Assembly: GCA_009781575.1 (NCBI GenBank)
Contig: WQXW01000063.1
Span: forward strand, 1-8,348
Direction: 5' to 3'
Length of the DNA: 8,348 nucleotides
Source of the DNA: Solirubrobacterales bacterium
GTDB lineage: Bacteria > Actinomycetota > Thermoleophilia > Solirubrobacterales > Solirubrobacteraceae
Numbering within the stretch: position 1 is the stretch's first letter; every line of letters begins with the position of its first letter. Below the pieces are notes generated by a model. It was not told the DNA's origin. It saw only the letters and a list, made by a program, of their open reading frames with translations, and ran no database searches. Both the position numbers and the translations under genes were made by a program. Below are positions 1 through 5,918 of this stretch, piece by piece.

Positions 1-1
1 G

Positions 2-442
2 GGCGCGCACATCGGCACCTTCCGGGGCCACCAGGTGGCGATGGCGGCGGGCGCGGCGGCGATCGACTACATGGTGGAGATGGAGCTGGCCGCGCACGCC
101 GAGCGCCTGGGCGAGCTGGCGATCGACCTCCTGCGCGACGCCGCGGCCGAGCTCCCCGCGATCGGCGAGGTGCGCGGGCGCGGACTGATGATCGGCGTGG
201 AGCTGGTGCGCGACCGCCAGAGCAAGCAGCCCTGGCCCCGGCTTGCGGCCGACCTGCGCCGAGCGTGCTGCGAACGTGGCGTGATCATCGAGGTGGGCGG
301 CCACTTCGACAACGTCGCGCGCTTCCTGCCGCCGCTGGTCATCACGCGCGCGCTGCTCGTGCGGGGCATCGAGATCTTCATCGACACGTTGCGCGAGCTG
401 GAAGGGCTCGCGGCGCAACCGGCGGCGATCAGCGCCGGTTGA
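2..442 (+). CDS. Class III PLP aminotransferase, diaminobutyrate-type, C-terminal part
   Basis: Partial gene. The reading frame is open from base 2 and the start lies outside the window, so 146 C-terminal residues are visible and end at TGA 440-442. The first residues read GAHIGTFRGHQVAMAAG. This matches the segment after the PLP-lysine region in fold-type I class III aminotransferases of the diaminobutyrate--2-oxoglutarate group, where GTFRGNQLAMAAG is typical. The small C-terminal domain follows, with the family motifs VRGRGLMIGVEL and RFLPPLVIT. The enzyme would move an amino group between a diamine or omega-amino acid and 2-oxoglutarate in the cytoplasm. The PLP lysine is outside the window and the exact substrate cannot be told; 2,4-diaminobutyrate is likely from the motif. 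No diaminobutyrate decarboxylase or siderophore/ectoine gene lies downstream. The next gene is convergent, 56 bp away. Confidence 0.85.
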   Translation, partial: GAHIGTFRGHQVAMAAGAAAIDYMVEMELAAHAERLGELAIDLLRDAAAELPAIGEVRGRGLMIGVELVRDRQSKQPWPRLAADLRRACCERGVIIEVGGHFDNVARFLPPLVITRALLVRGIEIFIDTLRELEGLAAQPAAISAG

Positions 443-455
443 GCCGCGACCCGCC

Positions 456-496
456 GCCCGGCCCTCAGCGGGCGCGGGCGCGGGCCCGGGCCGGGC
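456..496. terminator. GC-rich hairpin between convergent genes (possible shared terminator)
   Basis: A perfect 9-bp inverted repeat, GCCCGGCCC (456-464) with GGGCCGGGC (488-496), encloses a 23-nt GC-rich loop. It fills most of the 56-bp gap between the convergent aminotransferase and ferredoxin stop codons. There is no T-tract on either side. It may be a stem-only bidirectional terminator, but in DNA this GC-rich such stems also arise by chance. Confidence 0.35.
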
Positions 497-498
497 TC

Positions 499-765
499 TC
501 AGCGGGTGTTGGCGAAGTACTCGGCGTTGATCTGCGCGTACTTCTGCCACTCCTCCGGGAGCTGATCCTCGGCGAAGCAGGCGTCCACCGGGCAGGCCTC
601 GACGCAGGCGTCGCAGTCGATGCACTCCTCGGGATCGATGTACAGCATCTCGGCCGCCTCGTAGCCGGGCTCGTCGGGCGTGGGGTGGATGCAGTCCACC
701 GGGCACACCTCGACACACGAGTTGTCCTTCGTGCCGATGCACGGCTCGGCGATCACGTAGGCCAT
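499..765 (-). CDS. fdxA: Seven-iron ferredoxin ([3Fe-4S][4Fe-4S])
   Basis: An 88-residue acidic cytoplasmic electron carrier. It starts MAYVIAEPC, the usual opening of actinobacterial/Thermus 7Fe ferredoxins. Cysteines lie at 9, 17, 21, 25, 48, 51, 54, 58 and 63. By analogy with Azotobacter FdI, Cys9, Cys17 and Cys58 would hold the [3Fe-4S] cluster, and Cys21, Cys48, Cys51 and Cys54 the [4Fe-4S] cluster. The position that would carry the extra ligand of an 8Fe protein (residue 12) is Thr, which fits the 7Fe type. The C-terminal WQKYAQINAEYF helix is also typical. The start is supported by an AGGAAGA ribosome-binding site (complement of 771-777) a few bases upstream of ATG 763-765. The gene stands alone, convergent with the aminotransferase and divergent from the epimerase-like gene. 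Its partner is not identifiable; in actinobacteria such ferredoxins serve cytochromes P450 and oxidoreductases. Cys63 is an additional cysteine with no assigned cluster role. Confidence 0.95.
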   Translation of the reverse strand: MAYVIAEPCIGTKDNSCVEVCPVDCIHPTPDEPGYEAAEMLYIDPEECIDCDACVEACPVDACFAEDQLPEEWQKYAQINAEYFANTR

Positions 766-803
766 TCAGATCTTCCTGGGTTCGTTTGCGGGCAGCCGGG
801 AGG

Positions 804-826
804 GATGCATTGTAGGAGGGTGCATC
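804..826. promoter_or_regulatory. Candidate ferredoxin -10 box inside a small dyad
   Basis: On the minus strand, TACAAT (complement of 809-814) is a good -10 hexamer about 50 bp upstream of the ferredoxin ATG. It would give a leader of roughly 35-40 nt that includes the ribosome-binding site. The -10 box lies within an inverted repeat, GATGCA (804-809) and TGCATC (821-826) with 11 bp between the arms, so a repressor bound there would cover the promoter. No clear -35 hexamer is visible. Two short palindromes, CTCCGGAG (831-838) and GGAGCTCC (839-846), lie just upstream. This is inference from pattern only. Confidence 0.3.
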
Positions 827-939
827 GCCGCTCCGGAGGGAGCTCCATTCTATTTGGGCCCGACCGGTGGGGTGGGCACGCCCTGCCCCGCACCTGCCCG
901 CACCCCGGCGGCCGGCCCATGCGAGCGCGGGCGGCGCGC

Positions 940-952
940 TACTTTTTGGGCG
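940..952 (+). promoter_or_regulatory. Candidate leaderless promoter of the epimerase-like gene
   Basis: TACTTT (940-945) fits the actinobacterial -10 pattern TANNNT. It is followed by 7 bp and then ATG 953, which places a predicted transcription start at or next to the start codon. No ribosome-binding site precedes this ATG; only GGG two bases upstream is seen. This is what a leaderless transcript would look like. No -35 consensus is evident. Confidence is limited because a six-base match with three free positions is weak evidence alone. Confidence 0.35.
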
Positions 953-1831
953 ATGCTGCTGCTCACGGGCGCCACCGGGCTCGTCGGCTCGGCGCTCCTG
1001 CGGCGGCTGCTGTCGGACGGCGAGCGGGTGCGCTGCCTCGTGCGCGACCCGCGGCGGCTGGGCGCGCAGCGCGTGCGGGTCCAGATCGCGCTCGGCGACC
1101 TGGCCGACCCGCCGTCGTTCCGCAACGCGATGCGCGACGTGGAGACGGTGGTGCACCTGGCCGCGGCGATCCGCGACCAGCCGCGCGGCTCGATCGAGGA
1201 GCTGAGCGGGATCGCGACATGGAGGATGGTGCAGGCGGCCGAGCGGACCGGCGTGCGGCGCTTCCTCTTCCTCTCCGCGCTGGGCGCCTCCACGCACGAG
1301 CGCGCGCGCTTCTTCAGAGCCAAGGCGCTGGCCGAGCAGGCGGTGCGTGAGGCGCGGCTGGACTCGATCGTGATGGCCCCGTCGTTGGTGTACGCGCCGG
1401 GCGACCGCTGGCTGGGGCTGCTGGAGCGCCTCACACTGCTCCCGGCGGTGCCGCTCTCCGGCCTGGGGCGCACCGAGTTTCAGCCGATCTTCGCCGAGGA
1501 TGTGGCGGCGTGCCTGATCGCGGCGCTGCGCACGCCGGCGAGCGAGCGGCGCGAGCGTTACGAGCTGGCGGGCCCGGAGGTGCTGAGCTGCGAGCGGATC
1601 GTGCGGCTGGTGCTGCGCGCGCAGGGCCGCCGCCGCCCGCTGCTGCCGGTGCCCACTCCGTTGGTGTCGCGCGCGTTGCGCGTGCTCGAGCAGGCGCAGG
1701 GCGAGCGCGCGTTCGCCAGCTGGGACGAAGCGGAGCTGCTGGAGGTCCCAATGGTGTCGAGCCGCGGGACGGCCGACGCGCGGGCGCTCGGGGTCGACCC
1801 CCGCCCGATGGCCGCGGTGCTGGGCGCGTGA
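953..1831 (+). CDS. Atypical SDR: NAD(P)-binding epimerase/NmrA-like protein
   Basis: A 292-residue Rossmann-fold protein of the extended/atypical short-chain dehydrogenase group, close in style to NDUFA9-like and NmrA-like sugar-epimerase relatives. The nucleotide-binding motif TGATGLVG (residues 5-12) opens the protein directly, which is why ATG 953 was chosen over upstream in-frame starts. Those would add a proline-rich, non-conserved stretch. LGDLAD (48-53) and VVHLAAA (66-72) are the usual adenine-binding and beta-4 motifs. The active-site strand is FLFLSALGAS (104-113). The catalytic YxxxK is changed to F120-F-R-A-K124, so the tyrosine is missing and classical SDR redox chemistry is doubtful. 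A binding, chaperone-like or quinone/redox-sensing role is possible. Cytoplasmic, with no signal peptide or membrane segment. Single-gene unit, divergent from the ferredoxin. The exact substrate cannot be read from sequence. Confidence 0.82.
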   Translation: MLLLTGATGLVGSALLRRLLSDGERVRCLVRDPRRLGAQRVRVQIALGDLADPPSFRNAMRDVETVVHLAAAIRDQPRGSIEELSGIATWRMVQAAERTGVRRFLFLSALGASTHERARFFRAKALAEQAVREARLDSIVMAPSLVYAPGDRWLGLLERLTLLPAVPLSGLGRTEFQPIFAEDVAACLIAALRTPASERRERYELAGPEVLSCERIVRLVLRAQGRRRPLLPVPTPLVSRALRVLEQAQGERAFASWDEAELLEVPMVSSRGTADARALGVDPRPMAAVLGA

Positions 1832-1877
1832 ACGGCGCCTGTCGCGCGCGCTCCGGCCGTTGCGTGTTTTGTTTTTT
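1831..1877 (+). terminator. Possible terminator of the epimerase-like gene
   Basis: AACGGC (1831-1836, overlapping the stop codon) can pair with GCCGTT (1856-1861) across a GC-rich loop. A T-rich run follows at 1867-1877, broken by one G. The six-pair stem and 19-nt loop are weak. The T-rich run also forms the left arm of the long palindrome at 1868-1913, so the two elements may act together. Confidence 0.3.
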
Positions 1878-1913
1878 GGATTGGTTCCGCGCGGAACGAA
1901 TCCTCAAAACAAA
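1868..1913. repeat. Long imperfect palindrome, copy 1 of a dispersed element
   Basis: A 46-bp dyad centred between 1890 and 1891, with 20 of 23 positions complementary. The core GTTCCGCGCGGAAC (1884-1897) is a perfect 14-bp palindrome, flanked by GGATT/AATCC and by TTTGTTTT/AAAACAAA outer arms. It lies in the 212-bp gap between the convergent epimerase-like and amidase genes and is AT-richer than its surroundings. Read on the minus strand, its border CGTGGGGGGATTTGTTT (complement of 1907-1923) nearly repeats at 5854-5869. On both strands the T-rich arm comes before the core, so it lacks the usual stem-then-T order of an intrinsic terminator. A REP-like unit, a protein-binding site or a convergent transcription stop are all possible. 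Confidence 0.75.
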
Positions 1914-2043
1914 TCCCCCCACGGCTCCTCAGACAGGCGTATTCGACGCCCGCCTCAGATTCCCGCAAGGTGCCCATTTCATTGCGCCCGCGCGGGCCCA
2001 AGCGGGGACCGGCTGATCAAGCGCGCTCCTCGGCGGCCCTGGC

Positions 2044-3501
2044 TCAGCGCGATGCCGCCGTCTCAGCCGGCGCCGGGCGGCGATCGCGCCAGGGGCGCGC
2101 GGTTTCCAGCTGGGCGGCCAGCGCCAGCAGGGGGCCCTCCTCGGCGGGGCGCGCCACCAGCTGCACCGCCAGCGGCAGCCCGTCGGAGCCGTGCAGCAGG
2201 GGCAGCGCGATCGCGGGCTGTCCGGTCGAGTTGAGGATCGGCGTGAACGGCGTGAAGTAGCCGGAGCGGGTGAAGGTGCCCAGCGGATCGGGGCCCATCG
2301 GATCGAGCGTGCCCAGCGGGAGCGGGCGCTCGGCGAGCGCGGGGGTGAGCAGCGCGTCGTAGGGCGCCAGGAACTCGATCACCCGGCGCGCGATCGCCTG
2401 CAGGCGGGTGGTCATCGCGAGGCCGGTGATCGCGTCGATCTGCCGCACCCTCGAATAGATCGCCCACGACAGCGCCTCCATGTCCTCCGCGCGCGGCTCC
2501 CGGCCGGCGATCGTGCCGGAGAAGGCGACCGACAGGCCGATGTGAATCGAGAAGGCGGTACCAAAGAGCTCGCGCAGGCCCTTCACCTGCCACGGGACCT
2601 GCACCTCCTCCACCTCGTGGCCCAGCTCGCGCAGCAGCGCGGCGGCCTCATCGACCGCCTCCGCACAGAGGGGGTCCACCCGCGCGTCGGCGAGCGGGGG
2701 CACGGTGGTGGCGGCGATCCGCAGCCGGCCGGGGTCGCGCGCGGCGGCGCCGGTGGTGGCGGTGGCGAACGGCTCGGGCGGGGGCGGCGCCCAGGTGGCG
2801 TCGCCCCACTCATAGCCGGCCAGCACGTCGAGGATCGCGGCGGTGTCGGCCACCGTGCGCGTCAGCACGCCGTCGCATCCGAAGAAGGAGTCGCCCTGGT
2901 CGGGCGCCACCGACACGCGCCCGCGCTGGGGCTTGAGCCCCACCAGCCCACAGCAGGCGGCGGGTATGCGGATCGAGCCCCCGCCGTCGTTGCCGTGCGC
3001 CACCGGCACCATCCCCGCGGCGACCGCCACGGCGGAGCCGCCGGAGGAGCCGCCGCTCGAGCGCGTGGGGTCCCACGGGTTGCGCGTGGCGCCGAAGAGT
3101 TGGGGCTCGGTGGTGGGGAGGATGCCGTGCTCGGGCAGCGTGGTGGTGCCGACCACGATGAAGCCCGCGCCCTTCAGGCGGCGGGTGACGTTGTGGTCGT
3201 AGTTGGGCACATACTGGGAGAGCAGCGCGGCGCCGTGGGTGGCGCGCAGGCCGCTCACGGCGCGGTTGTTCTTGATCGCGATCGGCACGCCCGCGAAGGG
3301 GCGCTCATCGCCCGGTGAGATCTCTTCGGCCGCCCGCAACGCGCGCTCGCCGTCGACCTGGACGAATGCGTTCAGGGCCGGGTTGAGCTGCTCGATCCGC
3401 TCGAGCGAGCACTCCACGAGCTCGCATGCGGCGATCTCGCCGGAGTGGACCATGCGCGCCAGCTCCAGCGCGGGGCGGAACATCAGCTCGTGGTCGGCCA
3501 T
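2044..3501 (-). CDS. Amidase-signature hydrolase, NylA-like
   Basis: A 485-residue amidase-signature enzyme of normal family length. The Ser-cisSer-Lys triad is complete: Lys77 in GVPIAIKNN, cis-Ser152 in SSGGSSGGS (148-156), and nucleophile Ser176 in [11 protein letters not shown] (170-180). The spacings of 75 and 24 residues are the same as in FAAH (142/217/241). From memory, the stretches [14 protein letters not shown] and PVAHGND and the C-terminal AAQLE-x-x-x-PW-x-x-RRP pattern resemble 6-aminohexanoate cyclic-dimer hydrolase (NylA) more than GatA. It therefore probably hydrolyses small cyclic or linear amides in the cytoplasm, with the natural substrate unknown. The residue after the catalytic lysine is Asn instead of the common Asp. 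The start ATG is preceded by AGGGAAG (complement of 3504-3510), a good ribosome-binding site. There is no signal peptide. It is divergent from citrate synthase and has no gat partners, so a tRNA amidotransferase role is unlikely. Confidence 0.92.
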   Translation of the reverse strand: MADHELMFRPALELARMVHSGEIAACELVECSLERIEQLNPALNAFVQVDGERALRAAEEISPGDERPFAGVPIAIKNNRAVSGLRATHGAALLSQYVPNYDHNVTRRLKGAGFIVVGTTTLPEHGILPTTEPQLFGATRNPWDPTRSSGGSSGGSAVAVAAGMVPVAHGNDGGGSIRIPAACCGLVGLKPQRGRVSVAPDQGDSFFGCDGVLTRTVADTAAILDVLAGYEWGDATWAPPPPEPFATATTGAAARDPGRLRIAATTVPPLADARVDPLCAEAVDEAAALLRELGHEVEEVQVPWQVKGLRELFGTAFSIHIGLSVAFSGTIAGREPRAEDMEALSWAIYSRVRQIDAITGLAMTTRLQAIARRVIEFLAPYDALLTPALAERPLPLGTLDPMGPDPLGTFTRSGYFTPFTPILNSTGQPAIALPLLHGSDGLPLAVQLVARPAEEGPLLALAAQLETARPWRDRRPAPAETAASR

Positions 3502-3586
3502 CTCTTCCCTGCAATTGGCGCACGCGCGGAGATCACGACGCGCGGGAGCCTACCGCGGCGACGATTCCTGCGAGGATACGCGGGCC
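3502..3586. promoter_or_regulatory. Divergent upstream region of amidase and citrate synthase
   Basis: These 85 bp separate the two divergent start codons and must hold at least one promoter for each gene, unless a promoter lies inside the opposite gene. Ribosome-binding sites are visible at both ends: AGGGAAG for the amidase (complement of 3504-3510) and GAGGA at 3572-3576 for citrate synthase, 10 bp before its ATG. I do not see a convincing -35/-10 pair in either direction. Confidence 0.45.
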
Positions 3587-4702
3587 ATGAGCCAGGTTCA
3601 GTCCCCCCCGAGCGCCGCCCCCGCTCCTGAGGTCCAATCGGGGCTGGAAGGCGTGGTGGCGTTCGCCACCGAGATCGCGGAGCCCGACAAGGCCGGCGGC
3701 GCGCTGCACTACCGCGGCGTGGACATCGAGGATCTCGTGGGCGTGGTCCCCTACGAGCGGGTGTGGGGGCTGCTGGTGGACGGGCGCTTCGAGCCGGGGC
3801 TGCCGCCGGCGCAACCGCATCCGCTCACGGTGCGCTCGGGCGACCCGCGCGTGGATGTGCAGTCGGCACTGGCGATGCTGGCGCCGGAGTGGGGCTTTCG
3901 CCAGCTGATCGACATCTCCGATGAGCAGGCGCGCGAGGACCTGGCGCGCGCGTCGGTGATGGCGCTGTCGTTCGTGGCCCAGTCGGCGCGGGGCGCGGGC
4001 CAACCGCCGGTGCCCCAGGAGGAGGTGGACAAGGCGGGCTCGATCCCCGAGCGCTTCCTGATCCGCTGGCGCGGTGAGGCCAATCCGGATCACGCGAAGG
4101 CGATCGACGCCTACTGGATCTCGGCGGCGGAGCACGGCATGAACGCGTCGACCTTCACCGCGCGCATCGTGGCGTCCACCGGAGCGGACTGCGCGGCGGC
4201 GCTGTCGGCGGGGGTGGGCGCGCTGTCGGGCCCACTGCACGGCGGCGCGCCGTCGCGTGTGCTGAAGATGCTGGAGGAAGTCGAACGGAGCGGCGACGCG
4301 GAGGGGTGGGTGAGCGCGGCGCTCGACCGCGGCGAGCGGCTGATGGGCTTCGGCCACCGCATCTACCGCGCCGAAGACCCCCGCGCGCGCGTGCTGCGCA
4401 GGACCTGCCGCGAACTGGGCTCGCCCCGCTTCGACGCGGCGGAGGCGCTGGAGAAGGCCGCCCTGGAGGAGTTGCAGGCGCGCAAGCCCGATCGCGCGCT
4501 GGCCACCAACGTGGAGTTCTGGTCGGCGGTGGTGCTCGACCTCGCGGAGGTGCCGCCGGAGCTGTTCACCCCGATGTTCACCTGCGCGCGCGTGGCGGGC
4601 TGGTCGGCGCACATCCTCGAGCAGAAGCGCGAGGCGCGCCTGATCAGGCCGACCGCCAAGTACGTGGGCGAGCCGCCGCGGCCGGTCAGCGCCGTTGGTT
4701 AG
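3587..4702 (+). CDS. Citrate synthase (short actinobacterial 'citrate synthase 2' type)
   Basis: A 371-residue enzyme that condenses acetyl-CoA (or possibly propionyl-CoA) with oxaloacetate, the entry step of the TCA cycle, in the cytoplasm. The family motifs occur in order: YRGVDIEDL (42-50), HGMNASTF (183-190), GPLHGGAPSRV (215-225, catalytic His218), GFGHRIY (254-260, catalytic His257), TNVEFW (307-312), TCARVAGWSAHILEQK (332-347) and RLIRPTAKYVG (351-361). The position of the catalytic Asp362 of E. coli GltA is Glu310. I recall the same NVEFW motif in mycobacterial CitA, so it is probably a clade trait and not inactivation. Length fits CitA (about 370) and is shorter than GltA (about 430). 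ATG 3587 was chosen because the GAGGA ribosome-binding site lies 10 bp upstream; the longer in-frame extension runs across the amidase start and is not coding. No terminator hairpin is seen after the stop. Confidence 0.95.
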   Translation: MSQVQSPPSAAPAPEVQSGLEGVVAFATEIAEPDKAGGALHYRGVDIEDLVGVVPYERVWGLLVDGRFEPGLPPAQPHPLTVRSGDPRVDVQSALAMLAPEWGFRQLIDISDEQAREDLARASVMALSFVAQSARGAGQPPVPQEEVDKAGSIPERFLIRWRGEANPDHAKAIDAYWISAAEHGMNASTFTARIVASTGADCAAALSAGVGALSGPLHGGAPSRVLKMLEEVERSGDAEGWVSAALDRGERLMGFGHRIYRAEDPRARVLRRTCRELGSPRFDAAEALEKAALEELQARKPDRALATNVEFWSAVVLDLAEVPPELFTPMFTCARVAGWSAHILEQKREARLIRPTAKYVGEPPRPVSAVG

Positions 4703-4719
4703 CGCGCAATCTCGACAAT

Positions 4720-4764
4720 CTCCACGATCTCCCCGCTGAAACCTCCACAATCTCCCCGCTGAAA
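4720..4764. repeat. Direct repeat upstream of the broken ATPase gene
   Basis: Two 22-bp direct repeats, 4720-4741 and 4743-4764, differ at one base (G4726/A4749) with a period of 23 bp. Their shared core is ATCTCCCCGCTGAAA. Shorter related pieces flank them: CAATCTC at 4707-4713, and CCTCCCCG at 4774-4781, which ends just before the ATPase ATG. The array fills the 84-bp gap between citrate synthase and the ATPase pseudogene. It could be an operator array, or tandem duplication. TAACCT (4771-4776) fits a TANNNT -10 pattern 10 bp before the ATG. Confidence 0.7.
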
Positions 4765-4786
4765 GTTCGATAACCTCCCCGTTAGG

Positions 4787-5598
4787 ATGGTGGGGGCATA
4801 TCGGAGCCGCATTGTCGACGGTGAGCTCGAGAGTCGGCTGCGGGCGACCGGCGCCGTGGTGATCGAGGGTCCGAAGGCGTGTGGCAAGACGGCCACCGCG
4901 CGCCAGATCGCCGCCAGCGAGGCGCTGCTCGACGTCGACGCGAGCGCACGGCAGGCAGCGGCGGTGGATCCTGAGCTCGTGCTTGCCGGCGCGACACCGC
5001 GGGCGCTGGCGACACCGCGGGCGCTGGCGACACCGCGGGCGCTGGCGACACCGCGGGCGCTGGCGAGCCCCTGAAGGACGACACTGTCAGCGAGTATCTC
5101 GACGCGCTGAGGCGGCTCATGGTGGTCGAGGACCAGCCGGCCTGGGCGCCGCATCTGCGCTCCAGATACGCGCTGCGCCAGGCTGTCAAGCGCCACTTCG
5201 TGGATCCTTCGCTGGCGGTGGCGGCGCTGCGCGCCACACCAGAGCGGCTCCTGGGGGATATGAATCTGCTCGGCTTCCTGTTCGAGTCGCTGGTCGTGCG
5301 TGACCTGCGGGTCTACGCCCAGGCGGCGGACGCTCAGGTGCTGCAGTACCGCGACAGCGGCGGCGTGGAGATCGACGCGATCGTGCAGGCCGCCGATGGG
5401 CGCTGGGCCGCGTTCGAGGTCAAGCTGGGGTCCGCGCAGGCGGACCATGGCGCCGCCAACCTGCGCAGATTCGCCGAGCAGATCGACACCGCGCGCTCCG
5501 GCGCCCCGGCGACCCTGGGCGTGATCGTGGGGACGGGATACGGATACATGCGGGATGATGGGATCACGGTCATCCCGATAGGGGCGCTTGGGCCGTGA
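4787..5598 (+). pseudogene. DUF4143-type P-loop ATPase, internally deleted and frameshifted
   Basis: Two pieces of one gene in different frames. The 5' piece (ATG 4787, stop TGA 5072-5074) gives MVGAYRSRIVDGELESRLR, then a Walker A GPKACGKT (residues 28-35) and DPELVLAGATPR, as in AAA-type ATPases carrying DUF4143. In intact relatives a Walker B region (about LIDEWQ) follows GATPR; here it is replaced by ALATPR repeats. The 3' piece, open in the other frame from PLKDDTVSEYLDAL (5068) to TGA 5598, is the DUF4143 C-terminal domain. It has RHFVDPSLAVAAL, NLLGFLFESLVVRDL and the PD-(D/E)XK-like pattern G-x-EIDAIV...FEVKLG. Intact relatives are about 400 residues by my recollection, so roughly 150 central codons are gone. 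The loss of Walker B and the frame change argue for a dead gene. Intact members are uncharacterised ATPases often compared with mobile or toxin-like genes. The start has no clear ribosome-binding site. Confidence 0.88.
4991..5062 (+). repeat. Four-copy 18-bp tandem repeat at the deletion junction
   Basis: The unit GCGACACCGCGGGCGCTG occurs four times without mismatch (4991, 5009, 5027, 5045), and GCGA begins a fifth at 5063. In the frame of the ATPase N-terminal piece it encodes ATPRAL; in the frame of the C-terminal piece it encodes GDTAGA. The first copy continues the conserved GATPR of the N-terminal half, and the last runs into GEPLKDD of the C-terminal half. The unit therefore appears to span the deletion joint and to have been amplified afterwards. 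Because 18 is a multiple of three, copy number does not alter the frame; the frame change comes from the joint itself. Confidence 0.9.
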
Positions 5599-5653
5599 AG
5601 CGTTGGCGAGCGCCATACCGTGAGGGTGCGGCTCTCTTGGAGGGACGAGGATT

Positions 5654-5675
5654 CCGCTTGCTCGAGCGGTTTTTT
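5654..5675 (+). terminator. Intrinsic terminator-like hairpin after the ATPase pseudogene
   Basis: CCGCT (5654-5658) pairs with AGCGG (5665-5669) across a 6-nt loop and is followed at once by six T residues (5670-5675). The order and T-tract fit a Rho-independent terminator on the plus strand, 56 bp after the ATPase stop codon. The stem is short at five pairs, and long T-tracts are rare in this DNA, so the match is suggestive but not strong. Confidence 0.45.
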
Positions 5676-5862
5676 GAGCGGCGTACCGTGGCCGATGCGG
5701 CTTCGAGCAGCGCTCTGACCCGCGCCAGTGCCTCGGGTACCCCCCGAGCGGGTCGAACGGTGCTCGAGCTGGGCGCGATGGGCTTCGATCCTAATGATCA
5801 CACACGTGTTCAATCGTGGTCGGAGCGGCGCGATCGGAGGCTCGCCCGGCGAGCGTGGGGGA

Positions 5863-5918
5863 TTTGTTTCTGCTTGCCACAACTGATCAAGCTGATCAAA
5901 GCGGCAAGCACAAACGAA
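5863..5918. repeat. Imperfect palindrome, copy 2 of the dispersed element
   Basis: The arms 5863-5878 and 5903-5918 pair with one mismatch and one G-T, with the inner core TGCTTGCC/GGCAAGCA. The 24-nt loop contains two CTGATCAA repeats (5883-5890, 5892-5899). Its left border GTGGGGGATTTGTTT (5855-5869, reading from G5855) nearly equals the border of copy 1 read on the opposite strand. The right border AAAC-G-AACAC...GGCC also resembles that of copy 1. The inner stems of the two copies differ, although each keeps its own pairing. Like copy 1, it lies between convergent genes. Confidence 0.65.

Noticed and set aside
1868..1913. A standard Rho-independent terminator for either flanking gene.
   Set aside because: On both strands the T-rich arm precedes the GC core and an A-rich arm follows it, so no U-tract comes after the stem.
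2191..3318. A long plus-strand open frame of 375 codons opposite the amidase.
   Set aside because: It is a high-GC antisense shadow rich in Arg/Gly/His, while the minus strand carries a complete amidase catalytic triad with correct spacing.
2..3501. A possible nylon-oligomer or omega-amino acid pathway, because a NylA-like amidase and a class III aminotransferase share the window.
   Set aside because: The two genes are on opposite strands with a ferredoxin and an SDR-like gene between them, the aminotransferase motif favours diaminobutyrate, and no NylB/NylC or semialdehyde dehydrogenase gene is seen.
3533..4750. A 405-codon minus-strand open frame opposite citrate synthase.
   Set aside because: Antisense shadow with Arg/His-rich composition; all citrate synthase motifs are on the plus strand.
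4991..5062. A short CRISPR-like array.
   Set aside because: The units are adjacent with no spacers, have an 18-bp coding period, and lie within a decayed protein gene.
4699..5616. A 305-codon minus-strand open frame across the ATPase locus.
   Set aside because: It is the antisense shadow of the DUF4143 pseudogene; the plus-strand frames carry the recognisable Walker A and C-terminal domain motifs.
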